A program made the position numbers and the translations under genes. Shown here piece after piece: positions 1-8,591 of a DNA stretch of 64,000 nucleotides. Position 1 is the stretch's first letter; every line of letters begins with the position of its first letter. The notes under the pieces are model-generated. The model did no database searches and was not told the DNA's origin. It was given only the letters and a program-made list of their open reading frames with translations. This stretch comes from Cytobacillus dafuensis (lineage in GTDB: Bacteria; Bacillota; Bacilli; Bacillales; Cytobacillaceae). Location of the stretch: contig NZ_CP042593.1 of the NCBI RefSeq assembly GCF_007995155.1, forward strand, positions 1,406,001 through 1,470,000, in the 5' to 3' direction.

Positions 1-559
1 TTAACACCATCATTTTGCCACGCAACCAATCATCACCAATTAAATAGAATTCTTTGTCAGAAAGTTTAATTTCTTTCATACTTTTTTCGAAAAGTTCTAT
101 CATACCTTTTTTATCGTATTCATTTCCCTCGTTATCCATCTTTTCAAAATAACTTTCTTTATCTAAGCCCACTCTATGTGCATTTCCGTAAAAGGCTTCT
201 AATTTCTTGCTGTTAATATAAATTTGACCCTTAGTTATCTTAATTTTTTCACCAGGAAGCCCAACTACTCTGGATATGTCTTTTTCTCCATCCTCATTAT
301 CAAAAAAAATAACATCTCCTCTAGAAATATCAGATATATTTACTTTTAGTTCAATAGCTAGAGTTTTATCAAAATAATCGTGATTTCCTCTGTCCATATT
401 ATCGTACATATGGTGGTGAGTTATTATTTCGGAACCAACATTTTCAATTATCGCAACATCTGGGGTTGTTTTATCATCTGAAAGTGATTCTGACGAAGCA
501 TTAAAGGAACAACCAGTCATCAAAAGTAACAAAACAATAATTAACATACTATATTTCAT
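1..559 (-). CDS. signal-peptidase-I-like (S26) lipoprotein, 3' end outside window
   Basis: Opens at ATG (559) behind an AAAGGGGGGG ribosome site and runs off the left edge. The N-terminus is a lipoprotein signal with lipobox LMTGC, so the protein should be membrane-anchored and extracytoplasmic. The middle resembles type I signal peptidases: RGDVIFF, then ISRVVGLPGEKIKI, G.IYINSKK and YLIGDDW. The usual catalytic Ser (SMxPT box) is not recognisable; a His-rich stretch (THHHMYDNMDRG) stands there. The catalytic Lys of the KRVIGLPG box is Ser. By family knowledge it is probably not an active peptidase; its role is unknown. It is divergent from the next gene. Confidence 0.75.
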   Translation of the reverse strand, partial: MKYSMLIIVLLLLMTGCSFNASSESLSDDKTTPDVAIIENVGSEIITHHHMYDNMDRGNHDYFDKTLAIELKVNISDISRGDVIFFDNEDGEKDISRVVGLPGEKIKITKGQIYINSKKLEAFYGNAHRVGLDKESYFEKMDNEGNEYDKKGMIELFEKSMKEIKLSDKEFYLIGDDWLRGKMMVL

Positions 560-684
560 AAAAACCCCCCCTTTATTTATATTTTACAGTAATAATAGTA
601 AAAACCTACTTAATTCTTTGTCTGAATTTTGAATTTTTAATAATTTTTGTAGAAAGTCGATCTTGTTACTCGACTTATCTCAAA

Positions 685-787
685 TTTGTGAAGAGTTGTA
701 CTTAAATTAACGGGTGCGGTTGATCCAAGAAGGATTACGCACTTTTTTGTTGAGTTTACTAAGCTAACGGAGCAGGTTAGTGAAATA
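685..787 (+). repeat. dispersed hairpin repeat, copy A
   Basis: Left motif TTGTACTTAAATTAACGGG, a hairpin with arms GTGCG/CGCAC followed by TTTTTT, and right motif GAGCAGGTTAGTGAA. The outer TTAAC and GTTAG are inverted relative to each other. Lies between two divergent genes. Confidence 0.75.
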
Positions 788-816
788 TCATAGGTGTATC
801 AAGAGGGGGAATTAAT

Positions 817-1134
817 GTGACAAATACTCCGTATTCCGTTTGGATTGAAGCTGAACAGTGGGAACAGTTATGGAATGAAGATGATGATAATACTGGCGTT
901 GTCGTAAGGTTTGAGGGTGGTTCCGAATGGATGGCAACCTTCTTTACTTATCAAAATATTTTTAGCATGGCAAAGAAAAATGAGGAAACAGGAGAATGTT
1001 TAAGAGGTAGTTATTTTTGGGCAAGTGAAATGATTTTGGTGAGGAAAGTCACTCGGATTGATATTGAAGTGGTTATAAAAAACTTGTTAGCTGATGGTAC
1101 TTTTGAAAGTGTATTTAAGTTGTGTGAAGATTAG
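817..1134 (+). CDS. small hypothetical protein, 105 aa
   Basis: GTG start, preceded by AAGAGGGGGA at good spacing; the overlapping ATG is immediately followed by TGA and cannot serve. The product is soluble, acidic and rich in Trp (VWIEAEQW, YFWASEMILV), with no signal peptide or membrane segment. I recall similar small proteins in Bacillus genomes but cannot assign a function. It is a single-gene unit ended by a partial copy of the dispersed repeat two bases after the stop. Confidence 0.65.
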   Translation: MTNTPYSVWIEAEQWEQLWNEDDDNTGVVVRFEGGSEWMATFFTYQNIFSMAKKNEETGECLRGSYFWASEMILVRKVTRIDIEVVIKNLLADGTFESVFKLCED

Positions 1135-1135
1135 C

Positions 1136-1172
1136 TTGTTGTACAAACGGGGCAGGATAGTTGAAGAAGGAA
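1136..1172 (+). repeat. dispersed hairpin repeat, partial copy J
   Basis: Right-hand part of the family only: AACGGGGCAGGATAGTTGAA, directly after the stop of the 105-aa gene. About 20 bases on, a short open stretch (YDVMIAHQNTPDDLDL, ending near 1250) looks like the tail of a lost gene. Confidence 0.6.
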
Positions 1173-1307
1173 ATGTAGTTCACATATTTATGATGTTATG
1201 ATTGCCCATCAAAACACTCCTGATGACTTAGATCTTACTTATTATCAATAAAATGAAAACAAATCTAAAAAAAGTATATAACTTATTTAAAAAGATTATA
1301 TAATAGA

Positions 1308-1343
1308 AAAAGTCATGAGCGAATTAGCCCATGACTTTTTCTA
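1308..1343. terminator. bidirectional intrinsic terminator
   Basis: Perfect arms AAAAAGTCATG/CATGACTTTTT around a 12-base loop, with A and T runs on either side. It overlaps the 3' end of the lactonase fragment, whose last codons are encoded inside the hairpin. Confidence 0.75.
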
Positions 1344-1576
1344 TTATATATATTCAGTATTTTACATCTATTTTCCTGTTCTATATCATGTCCAAAGAAA
1401 ACCATTGGATTCTTTTTACTAACAACTTCTTTTAAACGTTTTATTGATGATAAAGCCAATTCTGAATCAAGTACCCTGAATGGAACTTCATCTTCAAAAT
1501 TCTCTTTCGTATACGATGCATCAATCTTTAATAACACTGGACCAGAGTTCTTCTGCTTCCCCTTTTTCTTTCCATC
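1313..1576 (-). pseudogene. aiiA: C-terminal remnant of an AiiA-type AHL lactonase
   Basis: About 88 codons. The core (LLKIDASYTKENFEDEVPF, DSELALSSIKRLKEVV, FFGHDIEQE) matches the C-terminal third of Bacillus N-acyl-homoserine lactonases of the metallo-beta-lactamase fold. The N-terminal two thirds, with the HxHxDH zinc motif, are absent and a stop lies at about 1579, so it cannot be active. The normal C-terminus is replaced by residues read through the terminator hairpin (NIYNRKSHGLIRS). It marks past loss of a quorum-quenching gene. Identification is from memory of the family. Confidence 0.8.
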
Positions 1577-1782
1577 TCAAATGGTTAAATAGAACGTTCA
1601 CCACTGTTGTTTATTGATTATAGTATTATTCTTCGAATCTCATTTCCCTAAAGTAGATAAACTTTACATGGCAATATCGTAAAAATAATCATATTTTTTT
1701 ATGCTGTTTTTTCTGATAACAACAAATGAAACATATTCACACAGCATTGCTTTGGCCAAAAATACCTAATTAATCTCTTTCT

Positions 1783-2973
1783 TTAACTTTTCACAATAGA
1801 ATGTGAAGGTTTTCTACCATGCAGTAAATAATAAATACCAATTCCGATTATTATAAGGAATGAACAATAAAAATATAATGTTCCATGATTAAATTTAGCT
1901 GCGGCAATACCAAAGATAAATGATCCAATGCCGAACCCAAAATCATATATAGTAAGGAATGTAGCCGTAGCTAATGTCTTTTTTTTAGGTGGTGCTACTT
2001 GAATAGCAATGGTTTGAAAACTTGGAAACATGGTTCCCCACCCAACTCCAATAAAGGCTGCTGATGTAAGAAATAACAAGGACGTATTCGATATACTCAA
2101 TAAAAAAGTACCGACTCCAAAGCATAAAATAGCTGGATAAATTATAATATTTGCCCCGAATAAATCATACCATTTTCCGGTAAATGGTCGGGAAATTAAA
2201 AGTACCACTGCGTACACAACAAAAAAATAACCACCAGCTTCCACTAAACTTTGCTCTTTAGCATATATGGAAACGAAGGAGATAATTCCAGAATAAATCA
2301 TTCCAAAGAAAGCTGAGACCAATGATACAGGAATGGCGGAATTTTCTAAATAACCTCCAAATTTCATATTTGTTTTTCGTTCAATTACCTTTTCTGGCAT
2401 AGAAGCTTTCTTAGGTAATTTAACAAGTAACCCTGCAACGAGTGCAAAGAGAGCACAAAATACATTTATAATGAACATTACATTTGTCCCTGTTTGTTGC
2501 ATAACAGTCAAACCCAAAAAGGGACCAATAGCCATAGCAAGATTTAGCGTTAGTCCATAGTACCCCATACCCTCTCCTTTGCGAGATTCCGGGATGAGAT
2601 CGGCCACAATTGCTCCAGTGGACGTTGTGGCCATTCCAAAACCAATTCCATGAAAAAAGCGAAGAATTAGTAAGCCAGTCAGAGATTGAGGAATAAAATA
2701 CAAAATTGAAGCTGTGAAAAGGACAAGGAGGGAACTTATAAAAACGACATGCTTTTCTGCCTTTTCGAACCATTTACCTGCAAATAGGCGTGTTAGGATG
2801 GATGCAATCAAAAAAACTGTAGTAATAAGTCCAGCTTCAGATTCGTCACCATGCAATTTTTGTATAGCGTATATAGGTAGTGTAACCAATAAATAGAAAA
2901 ATGCTGTAAACACGAGAAAATTAGTAATGGCAATACTGATAAAATCCCTTGTCCATAATCGGGGTTTATCCAA
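1783..2973 (-). CDS. MFS family transporter
   Basis: Typical 12-helix major facilitator of about 396 residues. The TTG start at 2973 follows GGGAGGTGG; an in-frame ATG at 3012 lacks a good site. The N-terminal half has the cytoplasmic-loop pattern TRLFAGKWFEKAEK (motif A-like) and the RFFHGIGFGMATT segment seen in drug/sugar exporters of the YfkF/YttB type. Substrate unknown. It is divergent from a MocR-type regulator about 110 bp away, which probably controls it; such pairs commonly export amino acids, drugs or vitamers. Confidence 0.85.
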   Translation of the reverse strand: MDKPRLWTRDFISIAITNFLVFTAFFYLLVTLPIYAIQKLHGDESEAGLITTVFLIASILTRLFAGKWFEKAEKHVVFISSLLVLFTASILYFIPQSLTGLLILRFFHGIGFGMATTSTGAIVADLIPESRKGEGMGYYGLTLNLAMAIGPFLGLTVMQQTGTNVMFIINVFCALFALVAGLLVKLPKKASMPEKVIERKTNMKFGGYLENSAIPVSLVSAFFGMIYSGIISFVSIYAKEQSLVEAGGYFFVVYAVVLLISRPFTGKWYDLFGANIIIYPAILCFGVGTFLLSISNTSLLFLTSAAFIGVGWGTMFPSFQTIAIQVAPPKKKTLATATFLTIYDFGFGIGSFIFGIAAAKFNHGTLYFYCSFLIIIGIGIYYLLHGRKPSHSIVKS

Positions 2974-3085
2974 TATTTCCACCTCCCAGATCAAAATTTT
3001 TTCTAAATTCATTATTCAGTTATACTGTCATTTCTAAAAGGTACAGTTTATAATAAATGCAAATGACAGATGAGGTATTTCAACG

Positions 3086-4477
3086 ATGAATGAACTAATA
3101 ATTAATATCAATCGAGAAAGTAACACGCCTATGTACCAACAAGTTTATCAATATATACGAACTCAGATTTTATCTGGAAAATTAGAAAGGAATACAAAGT
3201 TGCCATCAATTAGACAACTTGCTCTCCAATTAAAGGTCAGCAGGAACACAACTCAGGTAGCCTATGAACAATTGCAATCGGAGGGATATATTCGAAGTGA
3301 GAACAAAAAGGGGTTTTTTGTAGATGCAACTATATCGGATGAGATGCTTACTTATGAACCTATTAGAGAACACCAACATGAAAAAAATCAAAATGACATA
3401 AAAATTATTGACTTTAAGATTGGGACAGTGGATCAAGAGAACTTCCCTTTGAAAAAGTGGAGAATGATTACAAACAAAATCATAAATGACTCTAGCATGT
3501 TTTCATACGGAGAAAAACAAGGCGATATTCAATTAAGAAAGGAGCTAGCAGATTACTTGTTTCAATCAAGAGGGGTTAATACTTCTGCTGAACAGATTAT
3601 TATTGGTAGTAGTACACAACACTTGTTATTTCTTTTGTCGCTGTTGCTAAAGCAAGACTATCATTATTTGGCAGTAGAAGACCCTGGATATAATGTGGCA
3701 AGGGAACTATTTGCTCTTCAATCATTTATCATTGATCCAATCCCGGTAAAAGAACAGGGCATCCAAGTCGAACGGCTTTTAAAGTCGCCCTCAAGACTTT
3801 TATATATTACTCCTACTCATCACTTCCCATATGGAGTAACTATCCCTGTCAATGAAAGATTAAAGTTAATTCAATGGGCAAAAAGAGTGAATGGATATAT
3901 TATTGAGGATGATTACGATAGTGAATTTCGATACATCCATCAACCTATACCGTCTCTTCATAGTTTAAATTCTAATGATAGGGTGGTTTATTTAGGAACT
4001 TTTTCAAAAGCATTGCTACCTTCTATCCGTGTTAGTTATATGGTTTTGCCTAGGAGTCTAGAAATTGAATATAAAAAGATACTCCCTTTGCTTGAGCAAA
4101 CATCCTCAGCTATTCATCAGAGAACGCTGGCAACCTTTATGAATGAAGGATATTGGTACCCACACTTAAGGAAGATGAAAGCATTGTATAAACGTAAAAT
4201 GAATCTATTGCATAAGGAATTACTAAAACACTTTAAGAATTATGTTGAAATAAAAGGTGGTAGCTCCGGAATTTCCCTTATTATCGAAGTAAAAACAAAA
4301 ATGAGTGAAAAAATGCTAATTGAAAGGGCATTTGAACATGGAATTATAGTTTATCCTTGCTCAAAATATTTCTCGGAATATGTACCACAATATCCACATA
4401 TTCAACTTGGATTGGGTAATTTATGTGAAGAAAAGATAATAAAAGGAGTATCTCAACTAGCAAAAATTTGGTTGTAA
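3086..4477 (+). CDS. MocR/PdxR-type transcriptional regulator (GntR HTH + aminotransferase fold)
   Basis: 463 residues, the usual MocR length. Residues 1-75 form a GntR winged helix (TPMYQQVYQYIRTQIL, LPSIRQLALQLKVSRNT). Residues about 110-460 form a class I aminotransferase-like domain with the PLP-binding region (IIEDDYDSEF) and the Schiff-base lysine in LGTFSKALLPSIRV. Members bind PLP or an aldimine as effector and often activate a divergent transporter or enzyme; here the partner is the MFS exporter. Autoregulation from the 112-bp shared spacer is likely but not shown. Confidence 0.9.
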   Translation: MNELIININRESNTPMYQQVYQYIRTQILSGKLERNTKLPSIRQLALQLKVSRNTTQVAYEQLQSEGYIRSENKKGFFVDATISDEMLTYEPIREHQHEKNQNDIKIIDFKIGTVDQENFPLKKWRMITNKIINDSSMFSYGEKQGDIQLRKELADYLFQSRGVNTSAEQIIIGSSTQHLLFLLSLLLKQDYHYLAVEDPGYNVARELFALQSFIIDPIPVKEQGIQVERLLKSPSRLLYITPTHHFPYGVTIPVNERLKLIQWAKRVNGYIIEDDYDSEFRYIHQPIPSLHSLNSNDRVVYLGTFSKALLPSIRVSYMVLPRSLEIEYKKILPLLEQTSSAIHQRTLATFMNEGYWYPHLRKMKALYKRKMNLLHKELLKHFKNYVEIKGGSSGISLIIEVKTKMSEKMLIERAFEHGIIVYPCSKYFSEYVPQYPHIQLGLGNLCEEKIIKGVSQLAKIWL

Positions 4478-4570
4478 TCTTATTAGAGGTACAACCCCAT
4501 CGCTATTAAGTTAAGATTTTAAGTTTTTACTACTATTGGACAATTGAATTTCTACCAAGATTGGTTGAAG

Positions 4571-4661
4571 AGAGTTTGTGAGAAATTGCACTTAAACTAA
4601 CGGGGGCGATTGTTCAATAAGAACAGTCGCTTTTTCACTAAAGGGGTAGTTTGGTGAAAGA
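4571..4661 (+). repeat. dispersed hairpin repeat, copy B
   Basis: TTGCACTTAAACTAACGGGG, then arms GCGATTGTTC/GAACAGTCGC with loop AATAA and TTTTT. It therefore also looks like an intrinsic terminator for the regulator gene. Ends in TAGTTTGGTGAAAGAAGGA. Confidence 0.8.
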
Positions 4662-4743
4662 AGGAATATACGATTTGGATGAAGAATTTACATCTTCATA
4701 AGTAGGTATTGAAGGAATTAATATTTTATTGAGGTGAATTATA

Positions 4744-4824
4744 TTGAAACGTCTTTTCATAGGTATATTGGTGATAATGATTATACTTATTGGAATGTAT
4801 TTTTTGACTACTACTGGTGCTTAA
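4744..4824 (+). CDS. 26-residue single-span membrane peptide
   Basis: TTG start behind GAGGTGAATTATA. The product is almost wholly one hydrophobic helix (KRLFIGILVIMIILIGMYF) ending TTTGA. Length and composition fit a small membrane protein; function unknown. Followed 21 bp later by repeat copy C. Coding status rests on the ribosome site and the clean helix. Confidence 0.5.
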   Translation: MKRLFIGILVIMIILIGMYFLTTTGA

Positions 4825-4845
4825 ATGTTTTTTCTTTTTCAAGTA

Positions 4846-4960
4846 ACAGGGCTTTAGTTCAATAGCGATATTCAACAATCGGGCGCAATTCTTGAAGAGG
4901 AATTGTGCCTTTTTCAGTAATCGGGCCTTTTAGTTGAACACTCTTGTTCAACTAAAAGGA
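4846..4960 (+). repeat. dispersed hairpin repeat, copy C, with an extra perfect palindrome
   Basis: Contains CAACAATCGGGCGC, the hairpin GGCGCAATTC/GAATTGTGCC followed by TTTTT, and then a second perfect stem at 4926-4959 (15-bp arms CCTTTTAGTTGAACA, 4-base loop CTCT). The second stem has no T run. Confidence 0.8.
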
Positions 4961-5038
4961 ATAGTTTATTAATAGTAGATTACGAATATATGTTCCTGTG
5001 GTAATATATAGTAAAAAAACTAAGGAGCAACCACGTCT

Positions 5039-5515
5039 ATGGAAAAAGTTGAATTAAAACATTTTTCGAATGAATATTTAGATGTATTAAATTCTTTTGA
5101 ACTCCCTGAAGAACAAGGGCAGTTCACTGCTTTACCAAGAAAGATTTTAGAGGTGACAGAAGGGCAACATCGAATTGTTATTTTAAGCGAGAATGAACCT
5201 GTAGGATTTTTTTTATTACATTCAACTGAACGAGTAAAGGAGTATTCGGATAATCCGAAAGCTATGTTGTTAACTGCATTTTCTGTTAATCATGCGAAGC
5301 AAGGGAAAAGTTATGCTAAACAAGGTATGCTCTTACTAAGTGAATTTGTAAAAACTGAATTTCCTAATTGTGATGAAATCGTTTTAGTTGTTAATCATAA
5401 AAATATTCCTGCTCAGCGACTGTACTCAAGAGTAGGTTTTGAAGATACAGGTAAAAGAAAAATTGGTCCTATTGGTGAACAGTTTGTAATGAATTTATTG
5501 TTGCAAAATACTTAA
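5039..5515 (+). CDS. GNAT family N-acetyltransferase
   Basis: 158 residues with ATG behind AAGGAG. The GNAT fold is indicated by FFLLHSTERV (strand 4 region), the acetyl-CoA loop-like KQGKSYAKQGMLLLSEFV (residues about 88-105) and NHKNIPAQRLYSRVGFEDTG (motif B) near the C-terminus. Acetyl-CoA-dependent transfer to an amine is expected; the substrate is unknown. It is an isolated gene in the repeat-punctuated series; a decayed repeat copy follows six bases after the stop. Confidence 0.85.
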   Translation: MEKVELKHFSNEYLDVLNSFELPEEQGQFTALPRKILEVTEGQHRIVILSENEPVGFFLLHSTERVKEYSDNPKAMLLTAFSVNHAKQGKSYAKQGMLLLSEFVKTEFPNCDEIVLVVNHKNIPAQRLYSRVGFEDTGKRKIGPIGEQFVMNLLLQNT

Positions 5516-5520
5516 CTCAT

Positions 5521-5600
5521 CTTCTACTATAGGGCGTGATTCCAGGAGTACAGTGTGCCGGAATCGGGCCAGATTATTGAAGATTATCAAGGGAAAACAT
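5521..5600 (+). repeat. degenerate copy of the dispersed repeat
   Basis: GGGCGTGATTCC paired with GGAATCGGGCC across about 16 bases, then GATTATTGAAGA. It keeps the GGGC-hairpin-AATCGGGC plan but lacks the T run. A short open stretch just after (to about 5632) is probably remnant sequence. Confidence 0.5.
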
Positions 5601-5652
5601 TAACTGTGACAGACGTAAAAATGTGTTTCTAAATCTAGAAGGAAGGTTAATT

Positions 5653-6339
5653 ATGAGTGTATTTTTAAAATTTAATGGAATACGTCCTAATAATGAAATG
5701 GGCAAAAAGCAGAAAGCATATTCTGTTTTATTTTCTTTCATTTTTGGATTTGCATCAGGTCTTATTGCTAAAATACTTGATTCGACTTTAATTCCTAACG
5801 AACTTTCATTCTTAGGGTTAGTTGGAAGTAATTTGGGTGTATGGATATTTATTCTTTCCTTGGTAGCTGCCTACTCTTACACTCCCAAATTAGCCGCAAC
5901 ACGTGTTTTTGTATTCCTTATTTCAATGCTATTTTCGTATTACATGTATACGATCTTAATTCTTAGCCTTTTTCCAATAAAGTATATTGTTTTTTGGTTC
6001 TTGGCTGCATTACTATCAATAATTCCAGCCTACATAATGTGGTTTTCTCGTGCTGACCACTTAATTTCTAGTATTATTATAGCGTTACCAATTTCCGTAA
6101 TTGCATTTGAAGGGTATAAAATCTATCTTTCTACGGTAAAGTATTATGAAAAATTCATGCAATACGAAAATGTTCTTATAAGTAAGGGAAACTATTTTTA
6201 TATGCTTGGCACTGAAATATTATATGCTTTAATGATAATTATAATTTTACTTCTTGTACCGAAAAGAAAAAAGCAATGTTTATATATTATTCCGTTTTCA
6301 GTAGTCGTATTTTTTGCCTTAGTGGCAGTATTACCTTAA
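5653..6339 (+). CDS. polytopic membrane protein, unknown function
   Basis: ATG at 5653 follows GGAAGG and is preferred to the in-frame ATG at 5623, which has no site. The 228-residue product has a short polar N-terminus and about six or seven hydrophobic helices (FSFIFGFASGLIAKIL, LGVWIFILSLVAAYSY, VFVFLISMLFSYYMYTILIL), with a basic KRKKQ loop before the last helix. No family recognised. Single gene, followed by repeat copy D. Confidence 0.7.
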   Translation: MSVFLKFNGIRPNNEMGKKQKAYSVLFSFIFGFASGLIAKILDSTLIPNELSFLGLVGSNLGVWIFILSLVAAYSYTPKLAATRVFVFLISMLFSYYMYTILILSLFPIKYIVFWFLAALLSIIPAYIMWFSRADHLISSIIIALPISVIAFEGYKIYLSTVKYYEKFMQYENVLISKGNYFYMLGTEILYALMIIIILLLVPKRKKQCLYIIPFSVVVFFALVAVLP

Positions 6340-6358
6340 TTATTAGGATATTCCAATG

Positions 6359-6440
6359 AGCTAATCTTCAAGAATCGGGCGCAATTCTTGAAGAAGAATT
6401 GTGCCTTTTTCAGTAATAGGGTCATTTAATGCAGGAAGAA
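6359..6440 (+). repeat. dispersed hairpin repeat, copy D
   Basis: GAATCGGGCGCAATTCTTG.. with arms GGCGCAATTC/GAATTGTGCC and TTTTT, nearly identical to the core of copy C. Starts 20 bp after the membrane-protein stop. Confidence 0.8.
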
Positions 6441-6589
6441 TATCAAGAATAATTGAATACTTCTGGAAATGATGGTATGGTGTTGGTGAAATTTTTTTAC
6501 TTAAACTATCTGACAGGTTTGTTTAATAAGGAGGTTAAAGGAACTTTTTATAAAAAGACACGTCTAAGAAGATGAAGGAGGGATAGAAA

Positions 6590-7093
6590 TTGACAATTAG
6601 AAACCCCTTAAGTCTTTTTATTACAATTGTACTTTTAGTGATTTCTGGTTGTAGTGTTAAAAATTCAATGCCAGATGAAATGCCGAATGACTTTGATTTT
6701 TTAGTACAATTTGGTGTAGGGAGCAAAAATGAAATAAATACTTTTGATAATACAGTTACAAAAGATTTAGTAGTTGATGGGACCATAACTGAAAAAATAC
6801 CATTAACAAAAGAAGAAATAAAAAGGGTATATAAAAAAATGAAACAGATAAATGTATTAGAACCAAAGAAACTTGAACCAAAGAAAAAAAGCTGTATGCA
6901 AATTCCATATGATGAAGATAAATGGAAAATAAAATTAAATGGGGAGACAATTACATTTTATTTGTCTGAAGAATATTGCAACCCCACCAAGGATGCCAAA
7001 AAACTAATTGAATTACGAAATTATATTTTAGATATTGTTTTAAACAAGGATGAATATAAAAAATTACCAGAATCTAATGGTGGTTATAAGTAA
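6590..7093 (+). CDS. lipoprotein, unknown function
   Basis: TTG start after GAAGGAGGG. The signal peptide (SLFITIVLLVISGC) ends in a lipobox, with Cys at about residue 21. The mature part is hydrophilic and Lys-rich, with a repeated EPKKLEPKK segment and two further Cys residues (KKSCMQIPY, EEYCNPTKD) that could form a disulphide. 167 residues in all. Family not recognised. Followed 25 bp on by repeat copy E. Confidence 0.75.
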   Translation: MTIRNPLSLFITIVLLVISGCSVKNSMPDEMPNDFDFLVQFGVGSKNEINTFDNTVTKDLVVDGTITEKIPLTKEEIKRVYKKMKQINVLEPKKLEPKKKSCMQIPYDEDKWKIKLNGETITFYLSEEYCNPTKDAKKLIELRNYILDIVLNKDEYKKLPESNGGYK

Positions 7094-7117
7094 TTAATTT
7101 ATTCTTCATCAACATAA

Positions 7118-7218
7118 AGTCTACTTTGTGAAGAAATGTACTTAGACTAACGGGGGCTATTCTTCAAGAAGGAGAATGGCTTTTTCTTATTGAAGTAAAG
7201 AAGCAGGTTAGTTGAAGA
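7118..7218 (+). repeat. dispersed hairpin repeat, copy E
   Basis: Full-length type copy: TTTGTGAAGAAATGTACTTA, GACTAACGGGGG, hairpin GCTATTCT/AGAATGGC with TTTTT, then GCAGGTTAGTTGAAGAA. Outer ACTAAC/GTTAGT are inverted. Confidence 0.85.
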
Positions 7219-7286
7219 AAAAACGAAAATTGAAACCTCCAATATGTTAAAATATAGAAAAAGTGTACAAATAGGGGGTCAAGACA

Positions 7287-7760
7287 ATTTTACCAAGGAA
7301 AATAATATCAGCGTCAGTTTCTGGGACTATCTTTGCGATTATTTTAGGATTAACTCTGCCCGATCCTTTTGGTAATATAAATCTTAGTTCAATCCAAAGT
7401 TATTTATTATCTACCAGTACGATTATCCCAATATATATGATGTATAGTTTTCCAGTAATCTTAATTTATGGCGTGTTTACGTCAATTATTAGTGATAAGG
7501 TCGGAGATTTTATAGCAATCAAAGTTAATGAGAAAAAGGTAGAACTTATTGTTTCTGGAGCCTTGCATATCATTTTTGGTCTGATATTGTTCTGGGTTAG
7601 TCTTGGAGCATCTATATTATTTTTTATTACCGATAGAATATTGGGAAGTCGGTATAAAAAGTACAAGTGGTTGGAAGCAATTAAAAGTTTGGCAATTCCT
7701 GTATTGACGTGGCTTATATTTATGGGAATTGTTTGGGGTAATGATATGTTTTTTAATTAA
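7287..7760 (+). CDS. small membrane protein, probable ATT (AUU) start
   Basis: The reading frame is open upstream of the first ATG (7437) back to a stop just before an AGGGGG ribosome site, and the upstream part is clearly coding and hydrophobic (IISASVSGTIFAIILGLTL). The only codon at correct spacing is ATT at 7287, giving 157 residues with about four helices. ATT starts are rare but known (for example infC). The alternative is a mutated ATG start. Function unknown; repeat copy F follows. Confidence 0.6.
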   Translation: MLPRKIISASVSGTIFAIILGLTLPDPFGNINLSSIQSYLLSTSTIIPIYMMYSFPVILIYGVFTSIISDKVGDFIAIKVNEKKVELIVSGALHIIFGLILFWVSLGASILFFITDRILGSRYKKYKWLEAIKSLAIPVLTWLIFMGIVWGNDMFFN

Positions 7761-7805
7761 AGGATGGAATCCTTTTAAAGGTAGGTTGCTTTTTCTCTAT
7801 TCTAG

Positions 7806-7901
7806 AAGAAAGTTTGTGAAATATTGTACTTAAACTATCGGGTAGCGATTGTTCAACAGGGGCAGTCGCTTTTTCAGCTAACAGGCAGGTCAGTGTGATG
7901 T
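7806..7901 (+). repeat. dispersed hairpin repeat, copy F
   Basis: TTTGTGAAATATTGTACTTA, AACTATCGGG, arms GCGATTG/CAGTCGC with TTTTT, then GCAGGTCAGTGTGA. Confidence 0.8.
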
Positions 7902-7979
7902 AAAACAATTACAAAATATCCATTTTGTGTTAAAATAAGAATAATGATAATCCTTAACTTTCTGAAAGGAAGGGACCAA

Positions 7980-8591
7980 ATGAAGCTAAATCGACACCCC
8001 CGTCCAACAGACCATTATGATAAACAACTTTACCAAGTTGATGAACAAATTTGTGCTTTATTAAAACAGCGTAAGGAGCTTTCAAACAATAATCCAGGTT
8101 TTCCACCTGATGATGTTATCTCTAATTGGGCTATAAAGTACGATCTTTATGAAGAATATTTAAATTCATTATTTGTGGCACTGAGAATGGAAGGTTTCTT
8201 TAAACCTCGTGTTGAACCGACTGGATTTAGAAAGCACTTACCTGTTTTAAAATCAATAGAAATAGATGATCGTTTTTATTCAGTTACTGCTATTCAACAG
8301 TACGAGAATGCTAGCATAGTACAACTTCATATCGATTGGGATGAGCCCGATGATTCACCAATTGACCGAATTAACAGACGCAATAATAATTCGTTTGAAC
8401 TGTTTATAAGCAAGCAATATGATTGTTGGCAGAAACGAGCAGGAGGCTCAATAGGTCATTTAACATACAATTTTGTTGTTTCACCACCGTTACCTGATGA
8501 TATTTCAGAAATTGATTTAGTATTTAAAGAATATAGCGACACTTTAAAGGATAAACCAACAGGTCTTGAAATTGTAATTAATTTAGAGTGA
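7980..8591 (+). CDS. conserved hypothetical protein, 203 aa
   Basis: ATG at 7980 follows AAAGGAAGGG; the upstream in-frame ATG (7944) has none. Soluble, no signal. Residues 10-35 (YDKQLYQVDEQICALLKQRK) look like a helix of the chorismate-mutase type, but no further mutase sequence is visible. The rest (EPTGFRKHLPVLKSI, IVQLHIDWDEPDDSP) is a pattern I associate with uncharacterised Bacillus proteins. Function unknown. Copy G of the repeat starts at its stop codon. Confidence 0.7.
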   Translation: MKLNRHPRPTDHYDKQLYQVDEQICALLKQRKELSNNNPGFPPDDVISNWAIKYDLYEEYLNSLFVALRMEGFFKPRVEPTGFRKHLPVLKSIEIDDRFYSVTAIQQYENASIVQLHIDWDEPDDSPIDRINRRNNNSFELFISKQYDCWQKRAGGSIGHLTYNFVVSPPLPDDISEIDLVFKEYSDTLKDKPTGLEIVINLE

